A stretch of 64,000 nt of DNA from DASWOJ01 sp964242415 (GTDB lineage: Bacteria > Pseudomonadota > Alphaproteobacteria > Acetobacterales > Acetobacteraceae). Under the pieces are notes generated by a model that saw only the letters and a list, made by a program, of their open reading frames with translations, did no database searches and was not told the origin of the DNA. Within the stretch, counting starts at the first letter, position 1. The number at the start of each line of letters is the position of its first letter. This document shows, piece after piece, positions 35,461 to 44,580 of the stretch. The translations under genes and the position numbers were made by a program. The stretch is from positions 1-64,000 of the forward strand of contig CAXTAT010000013.1 in assembly GCA_964242415.1 (NCBI GenBank), given 5' to 3'.

Positions 35461-36744
35461 TTGGACATCATCGACAGACGCCCCAACCCGCATGGCAAGA
35501 ACCTGGAGAACCGGCAGCGCGTGCTGACGCGGGCCAGGGCGGCGGTCTCGGAAGCGGCCCGCGCGGCGATCCGCAAGGGCACCCTGCGCGAGCTGGGCCA
35601 AGGGGAAGCGGTGACGATCCCGGCCGACGTGCTGCACGAGCCGTCGTTCCACACCGTGTTCACCAAGGGCGAGCGCCACCTGGTGCTGTCCGGGAACAAG
35701 GAGTTCTCGACCGGCGACCGCATCAAGCGGCCCCCGGCGGGCGGCGGCGGCCAGGGCGGCGCCGGGGATGGCCAGGGCGGCGGCGAGTCGGAGGACGGGT
35801 TCCGCTTCGTCCTGACGCGGGACGAGTTCCTCGACCTGTTCTTCGAAGACCTCGAATTGCCCGACCTGGTGAAGAACCAGGTGGTGGCGGCGGAAACCAC
35901 GGCGCCAAGCCGCGCCGGCATCACCACGGATGGCTCCCCGTCCCGCGTGGACTTGTCGCGCACCATGCGCCACTCCCTGGCCCGGCGAATCGGGCTGCGC
36001 CGCCCCAAGCCGCCCGAAGTGCAGGCGGTGGAGGAGGAGATCGCCCTGCTGGAGCGGACCGGGGAAGACCCCGACCGGCTGCGGGCGCTGCGGGGCGAGC
36101 TGGAGTTGGCCCTGCGCAAGCTGGCGCGGGTGCCCTGGATCGATCCGCTCGACCTGCGCTACCGCCGCTTCCAGCCGCAGCCGAAGCCGTCCGCCCGTGC
36201 CGTGATGTTCTGCCTCATGGACGTGTCCGGGTCGATGTCGGAACCCATGAAGGACCTGGCCAAACGGTTCTTCCTGCTGCTGCACGTGTTCCTGGAGCGC
36301 CGCTACAAGCGCGTCGACCTGGTGTTCATCCGGCACACCGAGGTCGCCGAGGAAGTGGACGAGAGCACGTTCTTCACCGACCCGCGCACCGGTGGGACGG
36401 TCGTGTCCACAGCGCTCGCCGAGTTCACCCGCATCCAGCGCGAGCGTTACCCCAAGGACTCCTGGAACATTTACGCCGCGCAGGCGTCTGACGGCGACAA
36501 CTCCGGCGGCGACACGCAACGCGCCGTGGCGATGCTGGAGGCCGACATCCTGCCGGTGGTGCAGCACTTCGCCTACATCGAGATCGCCCAGTCGCTGATG
36601 GTGATCCGCGGCGGCACCGACCTGTGGCGCGGCTACGCACCGCTTGCGGAACGCGCCCCGACCCTGGCCATGCGGCGGGTGGCGGAGCAGCGGGACATCT
36701 TCCCCGTGTTCCGCGACCTGTTCGCGCGCCGGGCGGCAGCATGA
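35461..36744 (+). CDS. yeaH: YeaH/YhbH family protein (DUF444, vWA domain)
   Basis: This 427-residue protein matches YeaH/YhbH (DUF444). The N-terminus has MDIIDRRPNPHGKNLENRQR, then a Gly-rich low-complexity loop (GGGGQGGAGDGQGGG) around 98-112. The C-terminal von Willebrand A domain has the MIDAS motif DVSGSMS (254-260). TTG 35461 is the start that aligns with the family. It functions with PrkA and SpoVR in stress response; the mechanism is unknown. Confidence 0.92.
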   Translation: MDIIDRRPNPHGKNLENRQRVLTRARAAVSEAARAAIRKGTLRELGQGEAVTIPADVLHEPSFHTVFTKGERHLVLSGNKEFSTGDRIKRPPAGGGGQGGAGDGQGGGESEDGFRFVLTRDEFLDLFFEDLELPDLVKNQVVAAETTAPSRAGITTDGSPSRVDLSRTMRHSLARRIGLRRPKPPEVQAVEEEIALLERTGEDPDRLRALRGELELALRKLARVPWIDPLDLRYRRFQPQPKPSARAVMFCLMDVSGSMSEPMKDLAKRFFLLLHVFLERRYKRVDLVFIRHTEVAEEVDESTFFTDPRTGGTVVSTALAEFTRIQRERYPKDSWNIYAAQASDGDNSGGDTQRAVAMLEADILPVVQHFAYIEIAQSLMVIRGGTDLWRGYAPLAERAPTLAMRRVAEQRDIFPVFRDLFARRAAA

Positions 36745-38258
36745 GCGGCCTGCTGTACCAGGGCACGGACTGGAACTTCGACACCCTGCGCCGCTGCTAC
36801 GACGCCATCGAGCGTGTCGCCACCGACGAGCTCGGCCTCGACTGCTATCCAAACCGCATTGAGGTGATCACGTCCGAGCAGATGCTCGACGTCTACACCT
36901 CGCACGGCATGCCGCTGAGCTACCGGCACTGGTCGTACGGCAAGCGCTTCCTGCAGCACGAGCACAGCTACCGCCGCGGCTACACCAGCCTCGCCTATGA
37001 GGTGGTGATCAACTCCAGCCCATGCATCTCCTACCTGATGGAGGAGAACACGGCGACCATGCAGGCGCTGGTGATTGCCCATGCGGCGTTCGGCCACAAC
37101 CATTTCTTCCGTGCTAACCACCTGTTCCGGCAATGGACGGAAGCGTCGGCCATCCTCGACTACCTCGACTTCGCGCGGGGCTACATCGCCCGCTGCGAGG
37201 ATAGGCACGGCATCGCGGCCGTCGAGCGCGTGCTGGACGCGGCGCACAGCCTGTCGCGCCACGGCGTGCACCGTCACGGCGGGAGCCGCCCGGTGCTGCG
37301 CACGGAGGAGAAGCGCGAACGCGAGCGGTTGGAGCACGCCGAACGGGTGTACGACGACCTGTGGCGCACGCTGCCGACCGGCAAGCCCGCCCCCGGGATG
37401 GACAAGGCCTCCGAGCGCCGCCGCCGCCTGGGGCTGCCGGAGGAGAACCTGCTCTATTTCCTGGAGAAAACCTCGCCCCGGCTGGAACCCTGGGAACGCG
37501 AGGTGGTACGCATCGTCCGGCTGATCGCCCAATACTTCTACCCGCAGCCGCAGGTGAAGCTGATGAACGAGGGCTGCGCCACCTGGGTCCACCAGCGGAT
37601 CATGGCCCGGCTGCACGAAACCGGGCAGATCGACGACGCGGCCTTCCTGGAAGTGCTGCACTCGACCAGCAACGTCATCATGCAGCCAGGCTTCGACCAC
37701 CCCGCCGGCGGCCCGGACTTCAATCCCTACGCCCTGGGATACGCCATGATGACGGACATCGCCCGCATCTGCGAGGCGCCCACGCCGGAGGACCGCGCCT
37801 GGTTCCCCGACGTGGCCGGCAACGCGGACCCTGTCGGCACGTTGCGCCGGGTCTGGGCCGACTACCGCGACGAGAGCTTCGTGCTGCAGTTCCTGTCACC
37901 CAAGGTCATCCGCGACTTCCGCATGTTCCGCCTGCTGGACAACACCACCGAGCCGACGCTGCTGGTGGACGCCATTCACGACGACGAGGGCTACCGGGCC
38001 ATCCGCCGCAGCCTGGCCCGGTCCTACGACCCGGGACTGAACGACTCGGACGTGCAGGTCAGGGACGTGGACCTGTCGGGCGACCGCCGGCTGATCCTTG
38101 AGCACCGCACCCGTCCGGGCAGGCTGCTCGCCCGCGCAGACGCCGAAGGAACGCTCCGCCATGTCGCCGCACTTTGGGGCTACGAAGTCGTCATGCAGGA
38201 GGTGGACGCCGGCACCGAAGCGGTCTTGGCGACGTACTCAGCCAGCCCGGCGGCATGA
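36741..38258 (+). CDS. spoVR: SpoVR/YcgB family protein
   Basis: This 505-residue protein matches SpoVR/YcgB. Landmarks are the MPLSYRHWSYGKRF motif, YEVVINSSPCISYLMEEN, HAAFGHNHFFRAN and MNEGCATWVHQRIM with conserved His/Glu that could bind metal. The first homologue was found as a cortex-formation gene in Bacillus; in proteobacteria it belongs to the prkA stress operon. ATG overlaps the yeaH stop by 4 bases (ATGA). Confidence 0.94.
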   Translation: MSGLLYQGTDWNFDTLRRCYDAIERVATDELGLDCYPNRIEVITSEQMLDVYTSHGMPLSYRHWSYGKRFLQHEHSYRRGYTSLAYEVVINSSPCISYLMEENTATMQALVIAHAAFGHNHFFRANHLFRQWTEASAILDYLDFARGYIARCEDRHGIAAVERVLDAAHSLSRHGVHRHGGSRPVLRTEEKRERERLEHAERVYDDLWRTLPTGKPAPGMDKASERRRRLGLPEENLLYFLEKTSPRLEPWEREVVRIVRLIAQYFYPQPQVKLMNEGCATWVHQRIMARLHETGQIDDAAFLEVLHSTSNVIMQPGFDHPAGGPDFNPYALGYAMMTDIARICEAPTPEDRAWFPDVAGNADPVGTLRRVWADYRDESFVLQFLSPKVIRDFRMFRLLDNTTEPTLLVDAIHDDEGYRAIRRSLARSYDPGLNDSDVQVRDVDLSGDRRLILEHRTRPGRLLARADAEGTLRHVAALWGYEVVMQEVDAGTEAVLATYSASPAA

Positions 38259-38710
38259 CCCAGCAGCATGAGAAAGCGCGCGGTCTCGTTGCATGTGCAG
38301 ATGGCCCCTTCGTTGCAGGGGTTTGCTGCTTGATCTGACAAGCCGTGCGACGGCGGTCATGTGTCCAGCCTGTAACCCGGCACGGTGACCGCTGGCCCGG
38401 ATGGGCCCTGCGGACAAGCCCGAAACACGGACGCCTGTGCAACAAGCGGGGTTCCTCGTTCATCGGCTCGCCCGATCATCATCTTCCGCAGCTTCCCCTA
38501 TACCCACACACTGGCGAGCAAGTCAGGCAGCCGCTGCCAACCCACCATTGCCGACCTGCCCTGGCAAGACCGTCCAGCCGCGTTACGGGTCCAACCCCAG
38601 CGGCTGCGCTGCCGCCCCCCTTGTGCCCGCCACACCGTCTCCGAGCGCCTGGCCGGGACGCCTATAGCCGCACGTCCAGTCTCCTCGTAATGAGTCTGTA
38701 GAACCTGCCC
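38259..38710. other. Gap between spoVR and the TetR gene
   Basis: The 452 bases hold a dead transposase fragment (38517-38661, separate entry) and no intact gene. The last 30 bases before 38711 should contain the TetR-gene ribosome site and perhaps its operator. No clear palindrome was found. Confidence 0.5.
38517..38661 (+). pseudogene. ISL3-type transposase N-terminal fragment
   Basis: The frame reads SRCQPTIADLPWQDRPAALR, then VQPQRLRCRPPCARHTVSER. It matches the zinc-binding N-terminus of ISL3 transposases (SRY.R..ADLPW.GRPV.IRV..RRFRC.NP.C.R.TF.ER). Several Cys are lost and the rest of the gene is missing. Confidence 0.6.
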
Positions 38711-39391
38711 ATGCTCAAACCACTCATATCCCCAAATGATGCCACCCCGGCCGATGCCCGCCCCGCCTACCATCACGGCGACCTCAGGCGTGCCCTGGTG
38801 GACGCCGCCCTCGCCCTGGTCACCGAGGAGCAGGATTGGGGCTTCTCGCTGCGAGAGGTGACCCGGCGTGCCGGCGTCAGCCACAACGCGCCGTACAACC
38901 ACTTCGCGGACAAGCGCGACCTGCTCGCTGCCGTTGCTGCCGCCGGCTACGAGGGGCTGCGCGCGCACTTGGTGGCCGCCGCAGCCGATACGCCGTCACC
39001 CGAGGCAGCGCTGCTCGCGATCGGGGTGGCCTATGTGCGCTTCGGGCTGGGCAACCCGGCGCACTACCGGCTGATGTTCGGCTCGACCCTCACCACCGGG
39101 AAGGGCGGCTTGCCGGCTGTGGCGGCGGAGGCTGCCGCGGCCGCGAGGGCAGTGCTGGCCGAGGCCGTCCTGCGCGGCGCACAGGACGGCCGCTTCGCGG
39201 TGTCGCCAGACAGCCAGGCGGAGCTGGACCTGGCCGTCCTCTCGGCCTGGTCGATCGTACACGGCTTGGCCATGCTCGCCATCGACGGGCTGGCCAGGAC
39301 CGGCGCCCCGTTCGCCCCGCCCACCTCACTCCCTGAGCACGTCATCAAGGGCGTCTTGTGCGCCTTGATCGACGGCTTGCGGACGCGTTGA
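38711..39391 (+). CDS. TetR-family transcriptional regulator
   Basis: This 226-residue protein has an N-terminal TetR helix-turn-helix (YHHGDLRRALVDAALALV, FSLREVTRRAGVSHNAPYNH, FADKRDLL). Its C-terminal domain is of the WHG/TetR_C type (HYRLMFGSTL), common in AcrR-like regulators. It is followed by the COG0523 GTPase gene, but a 223-base gap makes a shared operon uncertain. Ligand and targets are unknown. Confidence 0.88.
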   Translation: MLKPLISPNDATPADARPAYHHGDLRRALVDAALALVTEEQDWGFSLREVTRRAGVSHNAPYNHFADKRDLLAAVAAAGYEGLRAHLVAAAADTPSPEAALLAIGVAYVRFGLGNPAHYRLMFGSTLTTGKGGLPAVAAEAAAAARAVLAEAVLRGAQDGRFAVSPDSQAELDLAVLSAWSIVHGLAMLAIDGLARTGAPFAPPTSLPEHVIKGVLCALIDGLRTR

Positions 39392-39614
39392 GGTCAAACC
39401 ATCCAGAAGCCGATTGCGCAGGTGTTACAGGCGGCAATCCAGGGCAGCATCAGGGGTGGACGCTGAATCTGCCCTCCTCTGACCACCCCTCGGACAGCGA
39501 CAAGCGGATGGCGTTGCGCCATGCCCTTGGGGCAACCCTGGCCGAACCCCGGCCTTGGGTTTCCCCCCAACAACCCCCTATATCCCGCCTCAACGCCCAC
39601 CGTGAGGTCCCCGC

Positions 39615-40595
39615 ATGTCCGACACCCTGATCCCCGTCACCGTCCTGACCGGCTACCTCGGCGCCGGCAAGACCACCCTCCTGAACCGCATCCTGTCCGA
39701 GGACCACGGCAAGAAGTACGCCGTCGTCATCAACGAGTTCGGCGAGCTGGGTGTGGACAACGACCTAGTGGTGGACGCCGACGAGGAGGTGTTCGAGATG
39801 AACAACGGCTGCATCTGCTGCACCGTGCGCGGCGACCTGATCCGCATCGTCGGTGGCCTGATGAAGCGCCGGGGCCGGTTCGACGGCATCATCATCGAAA
39901 CCACTGGCCTCGCCAACCCGGCCCCGGTCGCGCAGACCTTCTTCGTGGACGACGGCGTGCGCGCCAAGACGCGGCTGGACGCCATCGTCACCGTCGTGGA
40001 CGCCAAGAACCTGCTGGCCCGCCTCGGCGACAGCGCCGAAGCCGAGGAGCAGGTCGCCTTCGCCGACGTGATCGTGCTGAACAAGGTCGATCTGGTGACC
40101 CCGGAGGAGTTGGACGCCGTCGAGGCCCGCATCCGCACCATCAACCGCTATGCCGCAATCCACCGCACCACCCGCGCCGCGCTCCCCATTGCGGACGTGC
40201 TGGACCAGGGCGCCTTCGACCTCAACCGCGTGCTGGAGCGCGAGCCGGACTTCCTGCAAGACACCGAGCACAGTCACAACGAAGACGTAAGCAGCATGAG
40301 CTTCGAGGTGTCGCGCCCGATCGATCCCGAGCGGTTCAACGCCTGGATGGGCACCCTGCTGCAGGAGAAGGGCCAGGACCTGCTGCGCACCAAGGGCATC
40401 CTGGGCTACCCCGGCGAGGACCGCCGCTTCGCCTTCCAGGCCGTGCACATGATCGCCGACGGCGACTTCATCGGGCCGTGGCCGGCGGGTCAGGAACGCC
40501 GGTCCAAGCTGGTGTTCATCGGCCGCAACCTGAACCGCCCGCAACTGCGCCGCGGGTTCGAGGCCTGCCAAGTGCCCGAGAAGGCGGCGGCGTAA
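39615..40595 (+). CDS. COG0523/CobW-type metal-chaperone GTPase
   Basis: This 326-residue G3E GTPase has Walker A GYLGAGKT (13-20), the metal-binding CxCC motif (C66, C68, C69 in NNGCICCTV), ETTGLANPAP as switch region, NKVD for guanine specificity, and a CobW C-terminal domain. A short His/Glu stretch (EHSHNED) may also bind metal. Family members deliver Zn, Co or Fe to target enzymes; one branch (P47K) activates nitrile hydratase. It is two bases upstream of a WD40 gene, a recurrent pairing. Confidence 0.9.
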   Translation: MSDTLIPVTVLTGYLGAGKTTLLNRILSEDHGKKYAVVINEFGELGVDNDLVVDADEEVFEMNNGCICCTVRGDLIRIVGGLMKRRGRFDGIIIETTGLANPAPVAQTFFVDDGVRAKTRLDAIVTVVDAKNLLARLGDSAEAEEQVAFADVIVLNKVDLVTPEELDAVEARIRTINRYAAIHRTTRAALPIADVLDQGAFDLNRVLEREPDFLQDTEHSHNEDVSSMSFEVSRPIDPERFNAWMGTLLQEKGQDLLRTKGILGYPGEDRRFAFQAVHMIADGDFIGPWPAGQERRSKLVFIGRNLNRPQLRRGFEACQVPEKAAA

Positions 40596-40597
40596 GC

Positions 40598-41626
40598 ATG
40601 GGTGAGACGCTGAGCCGCCGCTTTCTGCTGGACGACCGCGGGCAACAACAGGAGTTGGGCGCCTACGTTGTCGGTGCCGTGTTCGACCGGAACGGGATCG
40701 CCGCCTTCGCGTTGGGCGACGGCACCGTGCGGATTGCCGCCGGACCAGCATGGCCCACGGTGGAGGCGCACGACGGCGCGGTCCTCTCCATGGCGGCCGA
40801 CGTGAGGGGCGGCTGGGTGACGGGCGGCGACGACGGGCGGTTCCGCCGGGTCACGCCGGGCGGGGAGGTGTCCGACATCGCCCGCTTCGGCTCCAAGTGG
40901 GTGGAGCAGGTGGCGTCCTGGTCCGATGCCAAGGGCGGCGTGCTGGCCTGCGCCGTCGGCAAGGCGGCACACCTGTTCGACCCGGCCGGCGCCGTGCTGA
41001 AGGTGCTGCAGCACCCCTCGACCGTCACCGGCCTGGCGTTCGACGGCAAGGGCAAGCGCATCGCCGCGTCGCACTACAACGGGTGCAGCCTGTGGTTCGT
41101 CGGCGCCAAGACCGACAACCCCCGCATCATGGAGTGGAAGGGCAGCCACACCGGCGTCATCCTGCACCCCGCCGCCGAGGCCGTCGTCACCTCCATGCAG
41201 GAGAACGCGCTGCACGGCTGGCGCCTGTCCGACGGCCAGCACATGCGGATGAGCGGCTACCCCACCAAGACCGCCAGCCTGTCGTTCAGCCGCAACGGCA
41301 AGTGGCTGGCGTCCTCCGGCGCCGAAAGCGTCGTGCTGTGGCCGTTCTTCGGCGGCGGCCCCATGGGCAAGACGCCCTTGGAACTGGCTGGCGGCGACGG
41401 CGTCACCTGCACGCAGGTCGCCTGCCATCCGGCGCACGACATGGTGGCGGCCGGGTTCAGCGACGGGCTGGTCGCCCTGGCCGACATCAGCAGCCAGCGC
41501 ATCATCCCCGTCGCCCCGCCCGGCCACGGCCCGGTATCCGCGCTGGGCTGGGATGCAGAGGGGGTGGTCCTGGCGATGGGAACCGAGACGGGCTTCGCCG
41601 CGCTTGTCGATTTCAAGCCGCGATAG
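40598..41626 (+). CDS. WD40-repeat beta-propeller protein
   Basis: This 342-residue protein has about seven degenerate WD40 blades (VEAHDGAVLSMAADVRGGWV, STVTGLAFDGKGKRIAASHY, KTASLSFSRNGKWLASSGAE, ALGWDAEGVVLAMGTETGFA). It has no signal peptide. It starts 2 bases after the COG0523 stop, so it is probably translated with it. It may scaffold the GTPase and its client metalloenzyme; no catalytic motif is visible. Confidence 0.85.
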   Translation: MGETLSRRFLLDDRGQQQELGAYVVGAVFDRNGIAAFALGDGTVRIAAGPAWPTVEAHDGAVLSMAADVRGGWVTGGDDGRFRRVTPGGEVSDIARFGSKWVEQVASWSDAKGGVLACAVGKAAHLFDPAGAVLKVLQHPSTVTGLAFDGKGKRIAASHYNGCSLWFVGAKTDNPRIMEWKGSHTGVILHPAAEAVVTSMQENALHGWRLSDGQHMRMSGYPTKTASLSFSRNGKWLASSGAESVVLWPFFGGGPMGKTPLELAGGDGVTCTQVACHPAHDMVAAGFSDGLVALADISSQRIIPVAPPGHGPVSALGWDAEGVVLAMGTETGFAALVDFKPR

Positions 41627-41636
41627 GGAGCCGTTG

Positions 41637-42464
41637 ATGGACCTGATCACCGTCCAAGGGATGCGTATGCCGAAGCTCGGCCTCGGCACCTGGCGCATGA
41701 AGGGGGCGGAGTGCACCGACGCCGTGCAGCGCGCCATCGGCCTGGGCTACCGCCACATCGACACCGCGGAGATGTATGGCAACGAGGAGGCAGTGGGCGA
41801 GGCGGTGGCGAACGCCGGCGTGCCCCGGGCGGACCTGCACGTCACCACCAAGGTCTGGTACGAGAACCTGGGCGCCGACGCCATGCAGCGCAGCATCGAC
41901 GGCTCCCTGGCCAAGCTGCGGATGGACTATGTGGACCTCTACCTGATCCATTGGCCCTCCCCCGGCATGGACCTGCCGGCGGCGCTGGCCAACCTGATGC
42001 GGGTCATGCAGCAGGGCAAGGCGCGCGCCATCGGCGTGTCCAACTTCCCGGTCGCCATGCTGCGCCGGGCGGTCGAGGAGATCGGGGCGCCCATCGCCTG
42101 CAACCAGATCGAGTTTCATGTGCTGCTGGGGCAAAGCTCGGTGCTGGGTTATGCGAAAAGCCAAGACATCTCGGTCGCCGCATACTCGCCGCTGGGACAG
42201 GGCAAGCTGTCGGGGAACGAGGAGCTGCAGGCCATCGCCAAGAAGCACGGCGCAACCCCGGCCCAGGTGGCGCTGAAGTGGCTGCTGGACCAGCACAACG
42301 TCGCGGCCATTCCGAAGGCGATGCGCGCCGAAAGCCAGCAGGCCAACCTGAGCGCCCTGCGTCTGCAACTGGACGACGCGGACCGGGCAGCGATCTCGAT
42401 GCTGCCCAAGACGCAGCGCATGGTGAACCCCGGCTGGGCGCCGGTGTGGGACACGGTAGCCTAA
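41637..42464 (+). CDS. Aldo/keto reductase
   Basis: This 275-residue AKR superfamily enzyme has the catalytic tetrad visible in DTAEMYGNE (Asp, Tyr), TTKVWYENLG (Lys) and YLIHWPSP (His). The NADPH-binding end reads AIPKAMRAESQQANL. It resembles 2,5-diketo-D-gluconate reductase/DkgB-type proteins that reduce small aldehydes such as methylglyoxal. It begins 10 bases after the WD40 stop, with GGGAG upstream of ATG 41637. Confidence 0.92.
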   Translation: MDLITVQGMRMPKLGLGTWRMKGAECTDAVQRAIGLGYRHIDTAEMYGNEEAVGEAVANAGVPRADLHVTTKVWYENLGADAMQRSIDGSLAKLRMDYVDLYLIHWPSPGMDLPAALANLMRVMQQGKARAIGVSNFPVAMLRRAVEEIGAPIACNQIEFHVLLGQSSVLGYAKSQDISVAAYSPLGQGKLSGNEELQAIAKKHGATPAQVALKWLLDQHNVAAIPKAMRAESQQANLSALRLQLDDADRAAISMLPKTQRMVNPGWAPVWDTVA

Positions 42465-42475
42465 TGCCTCCTTCC

Positions 42476-42496
42476 CCCTCTCCCTCCGGGAGAGGG
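42476..42496. terminator. GC-rich hairpin, possible terminator and repeat
   Basis: CCCTCTCCC and GGGAGAGGG are perfect 9-bp arms with a TCC loop, 12 bases after the aldo/keto reductase stop. No T-run follows, so intrinsic termination is uncertain. A near copy lies at 61622-61642, and CCCACCCCAGCCCTCCCCC (42582-42600) is a second piece of the same kind of repeat. Confidence 0.5.
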
Positions 42497-42501
42497 CAGG
42501 G

Positions 42502-43704
42502 GTGTGGGAACGGGCAAGCACCGTCTCATCCAACACAAGCACCGTCCTGCAACGGGCGAGGGACGATGCCGCAAAATCTTCCCACCCCAGCCCTCCCCCA
42601 AAAGAAGCAGGCAGGCAGCAGCGCCTCGCAACCAGCCTAGTGTTCCTCGCCAACGGCTCCGGCATCGGCGCCTGGGCGGCCAGCATCCCTGGCATCAAGG
42701 CCGGGCTGGAGCTGACCGCGACCGCCCTAGGGTCGGCCCTGCTGATGCTGGCCGTGGGCGCAATGTCGGCGATGCCGTTCGCAGGCTGGCTCGGCGCCCG
42801 GCGCGGGCGGCTGGTCGTGCCCTGCGCGCTGCTGTTCGCCGCGGCCCTGCTGTTGCCGGCATCGGCCCGTATCTACTGGACGCTGCTGCCCGCCCTGTTC
42901 GCGGTGGGCGCAACCAGCGGCGCGCTGGATGTGCTGATGAACGCCCATGCCGCCCGGGTGGAGCAGGCGCGCGGCCAGGCCATCATGTCCTCGTTCCATG
43001 CCGCCTGGAGCCTCGGCGGCCTGTTGGGTGCGGGCGCAACGGCGGCGCTGCTGCAGCTGGGCCAGCCGAACGCGCTGCCGTTCGCGGCAGTCTGGGTTGT
43101 GCTGCTGGCCGCCGTGGCATGGCGGCTCGGGCTGGACGACCGCGCCGCGGCAGGCCGGCCCGGCGGCTTCGCCTGGCCCAGCCGGGCCGTCGCGGGGCTG
43201 GGGATGCTGTGCCTGCTGGCCTTCATGACCGAGGGTGCGGTGGGCGACTGGTCCGGCGTCTTCCTACGGACCATAAGCGGGGCGTCGCCGGCGATGGCGA
43301 CGGCGGGGTTCGCCGGGTTCTCGGCCGCCATGGTGCTGGGACGGCTGACCGGGGACGGGCTGGTGCGGCGCCTTGGCCCGGCCACGGTGCTGCGGGCCGG
43401 GGCGCTGCTGGCGGTGGCGGGCTTCGCGGTGGCGATGGCGTTCCCCCTGGCGGCGGCTGCGGGTTTCGCGGTGGTCGGGCTGGGGGTGGCGAACATGGCG
43501 CCGCTGCTGCTGTCGGCGGCCGGGCGGTCCGGGCCGGCCGCCAGCACGGGCGTCGCGGCGGTCGCGACGCCGGGCTATGCCGGGCTGCTGCTGGGGCCGC
43601 CGCTGGTCGGCGCAGCGGCGGACCAGGTCGGGCTGCGGGCAGCGATGGGGCTGCTGGTGCTGACGGCGGCCACGCTCGCGATGACTAGGCTGCGGGAACC
43701 GTGA
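42502..43704 (+). CDS. MFS transporter
   Basis: This protein of up to 400 residues has 12 hydrophobic segments and the MFS loop motif GWLGARRGRL after helix 2. The opening ANGSGIGAWAASIPGIK is typical of a family of drug/sugar-type MFS proteins (COG0738-like). The N-terminus is uncertain: GTG 42502 lies in repeat-derived sequence, while GTG 42640 (VFLANGSG) would cut the first helix short. The 3' end overlaps the convergent hydratase gene by 20 bases. Substrate unknown. Confidence 0.82.
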   Translation: MWERASTVSSNTSTVLQRARDDAAKSSHPSPPPKEAGRQQRLATSLVFLANGSGIGAWAASIPGIKAGLELTATALGSALLMLAVGAMSAMPFAGWLGARRGRLVVPCALLFAAALLLPASARIYWTLLPALFAVGATSGALDVLMNAHAARVEQARGQAIMSSFHAAWSLGGLLGAGATAALLQLGQPNALPFAAVWVVLLAAVAWRLGLDDRAAAGRPGGFAWPSRAVAGLGMLCLLAFMTEGAVGDWSGVFLRTISGASPAMATAGFAGFSAAMVLGRLTGDGLVRRLGPATVLRAGALLAVAGFAVAMAFPLAAAAGFAVVGLGVANMAPLLLSAAGRSGPAASTGVAAVATPGYAGLLLGPPLVGAAADQVGLRAAMGLLVLTAATLAMTRLREP

Positions 43705-44266
43705 CGCCGATCATGTCGCCCTCGCGCACCAGGGCGGCCAGCCGCGCCTCATCCCAGCCCTCAGTGCCCGCCGGGCGCCGCGGCAGCACCATCCAGCGGT
43801 AGTCCGCCGTGCTGTCAACCACGCGGATGCGCACCGCCTCTGGCATGGTGGTGCCCCACTCCGCCATCACCCCCCGCGGATCGCGCACCGCCCGCGCCCG
43901 ATATCCCGGCGACTTGAACCAGAACGGCGGATACCCCAGCACGCCGCGCGGATAGCAACTGCACAGCGTGCAGACAACAAGGTTGTGCACCTCCGCCGTG
44001 TTCTCCAGCACGCCCAGCGGCGGCAGCCCGCGCATCGGCACCCCCATCGCCTCCGCCGCCTGTGCGCCGTCACGCAGCAGCAGGGCGCGGTAATCCGGGT
44101 CGGTCCAGGCACGGGCCACCATGCGGGCGCCCTGGGCCGGGCTGGCGCGGTCGGTCTGCTCGACGCGCTGCGCGATCTCGTCGGGGGAAACAAGGCCCTT
44201 CCGCTCCAGCAGGGCACGGACGGCCAGCAGCAGCCGGTCGCCCGGGGTGTCGAGGATGGTGCTCAT
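43685..44266 (-). CDS. Nitrile hydratase alpha / thiocyanate hydrolase gamma-type subunit
   Basis: This 193-residue catalytic subunit of the nitrile hydratase family has the metal-binding claw VCTLCSC (C99, C102, S103, C104). The Thr in CTLCSC is the cobalt-type signature; iron enzymes have CSLCSC. Downstream RAVRDPRGVMAEWGTTMP and VLPRRPAGTEGW are family-typical. It is the last gene of an operon with two separate genes for the two halves of a beta subunit, as in thiocyanate hydrolase (scnB-scnA-scnC order) and toyocamycin nitrile hydratase. The substrate is undetermined. The start overlaps the preceding stop by 4 bases. Confidence 0.88.
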   Translation of the reverse strand: MSTILDTPGDRLLLAVRALLERKGLVSPDEIAQRVEQTDRASPAQGARMVARAWTDPDYRALLLRDGAQAAEAMGVPMRGLPPLGVLENTAEVHNLVVCTLCSCYPRGVLGYPPFWFKSPGYRARAVRDPRGVMAEWGTTMPEAVRIRVVDSTADYRWMVLPRRPAGTEGWDEARLAALVREGDMIGVTVPAA

Positions 44267-44580
44267 GCCGCCTCCAGCCAGGGTTCATACAGTTCGACCA
44301 GGATCTCGCCCCCTCCCGCGTCCGGCCAGACCGATTGGGGGGTGAAGGCGACATGGTACAGCGGCAGCCGTGCCGCGGGCCGGGCAAAGGCCAGGTCCTC
44401 AGGGTTCGGGAAGTCGCCCAGGTGCCGCACCACGGTGCCGGTGCGCCCGCGCAGGTAATGCGGCGTGCGGATGTGGCAGGGGCCGCGCTGCTCCGGCCAG
44501 TCGTCGCGCACGCGGACCGGGCTGCCCGGCGCGAACGTCATGCCGTGCAGCCCGTCATGCCGTGCGATCTGGGGCAGCAT
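44263..44580 (-). CDS. Nitrile hydratase beta C-terminal half / thiocyanate hydrolase alpha-type subunit
   Basis: This 105-residue protein corresponds to the SH3-like C-terminal half of nitrile hydratase beta. Seen are FAPGSPVRVRDDWP, GPCHIRTPHYLRGRTGTVVR (the HTR.P.Y.RG..G.V signature) and the ending VELYEPWLE. In the homologous three-subunit enzymes this domain covers the metal site of the catalytic subunit. It starts inside the end of the preceding subunit gene (26-base overlap). Confidence 0.86.
   Translation of the reverse strand: MLPQIARHDGLHGMTFAPGSPVRVRDDWPEQRGPCHIRTPHYLRGRTGTVVRHLGDFPNPEDLAFARPAARLPLYHVAFTPQSVWPDAGGGEILVELYEPWLEAA

Noticed and set aside
33496..36852. Very long reverse-strand open frame opposite prkA and yeaH
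   Set aside because: It mirrors two well-supported genes, has no recognisable domain and has the Val/Leu/Gly/Arg-rich composition typical of antisense frames in GC-rich DNA.
39392..39614. Zur-type operator before the COG0523 gene
   Set aside because: No AT-rich palindrome was found; only a weak GTTGC...GCAAC pair is present.
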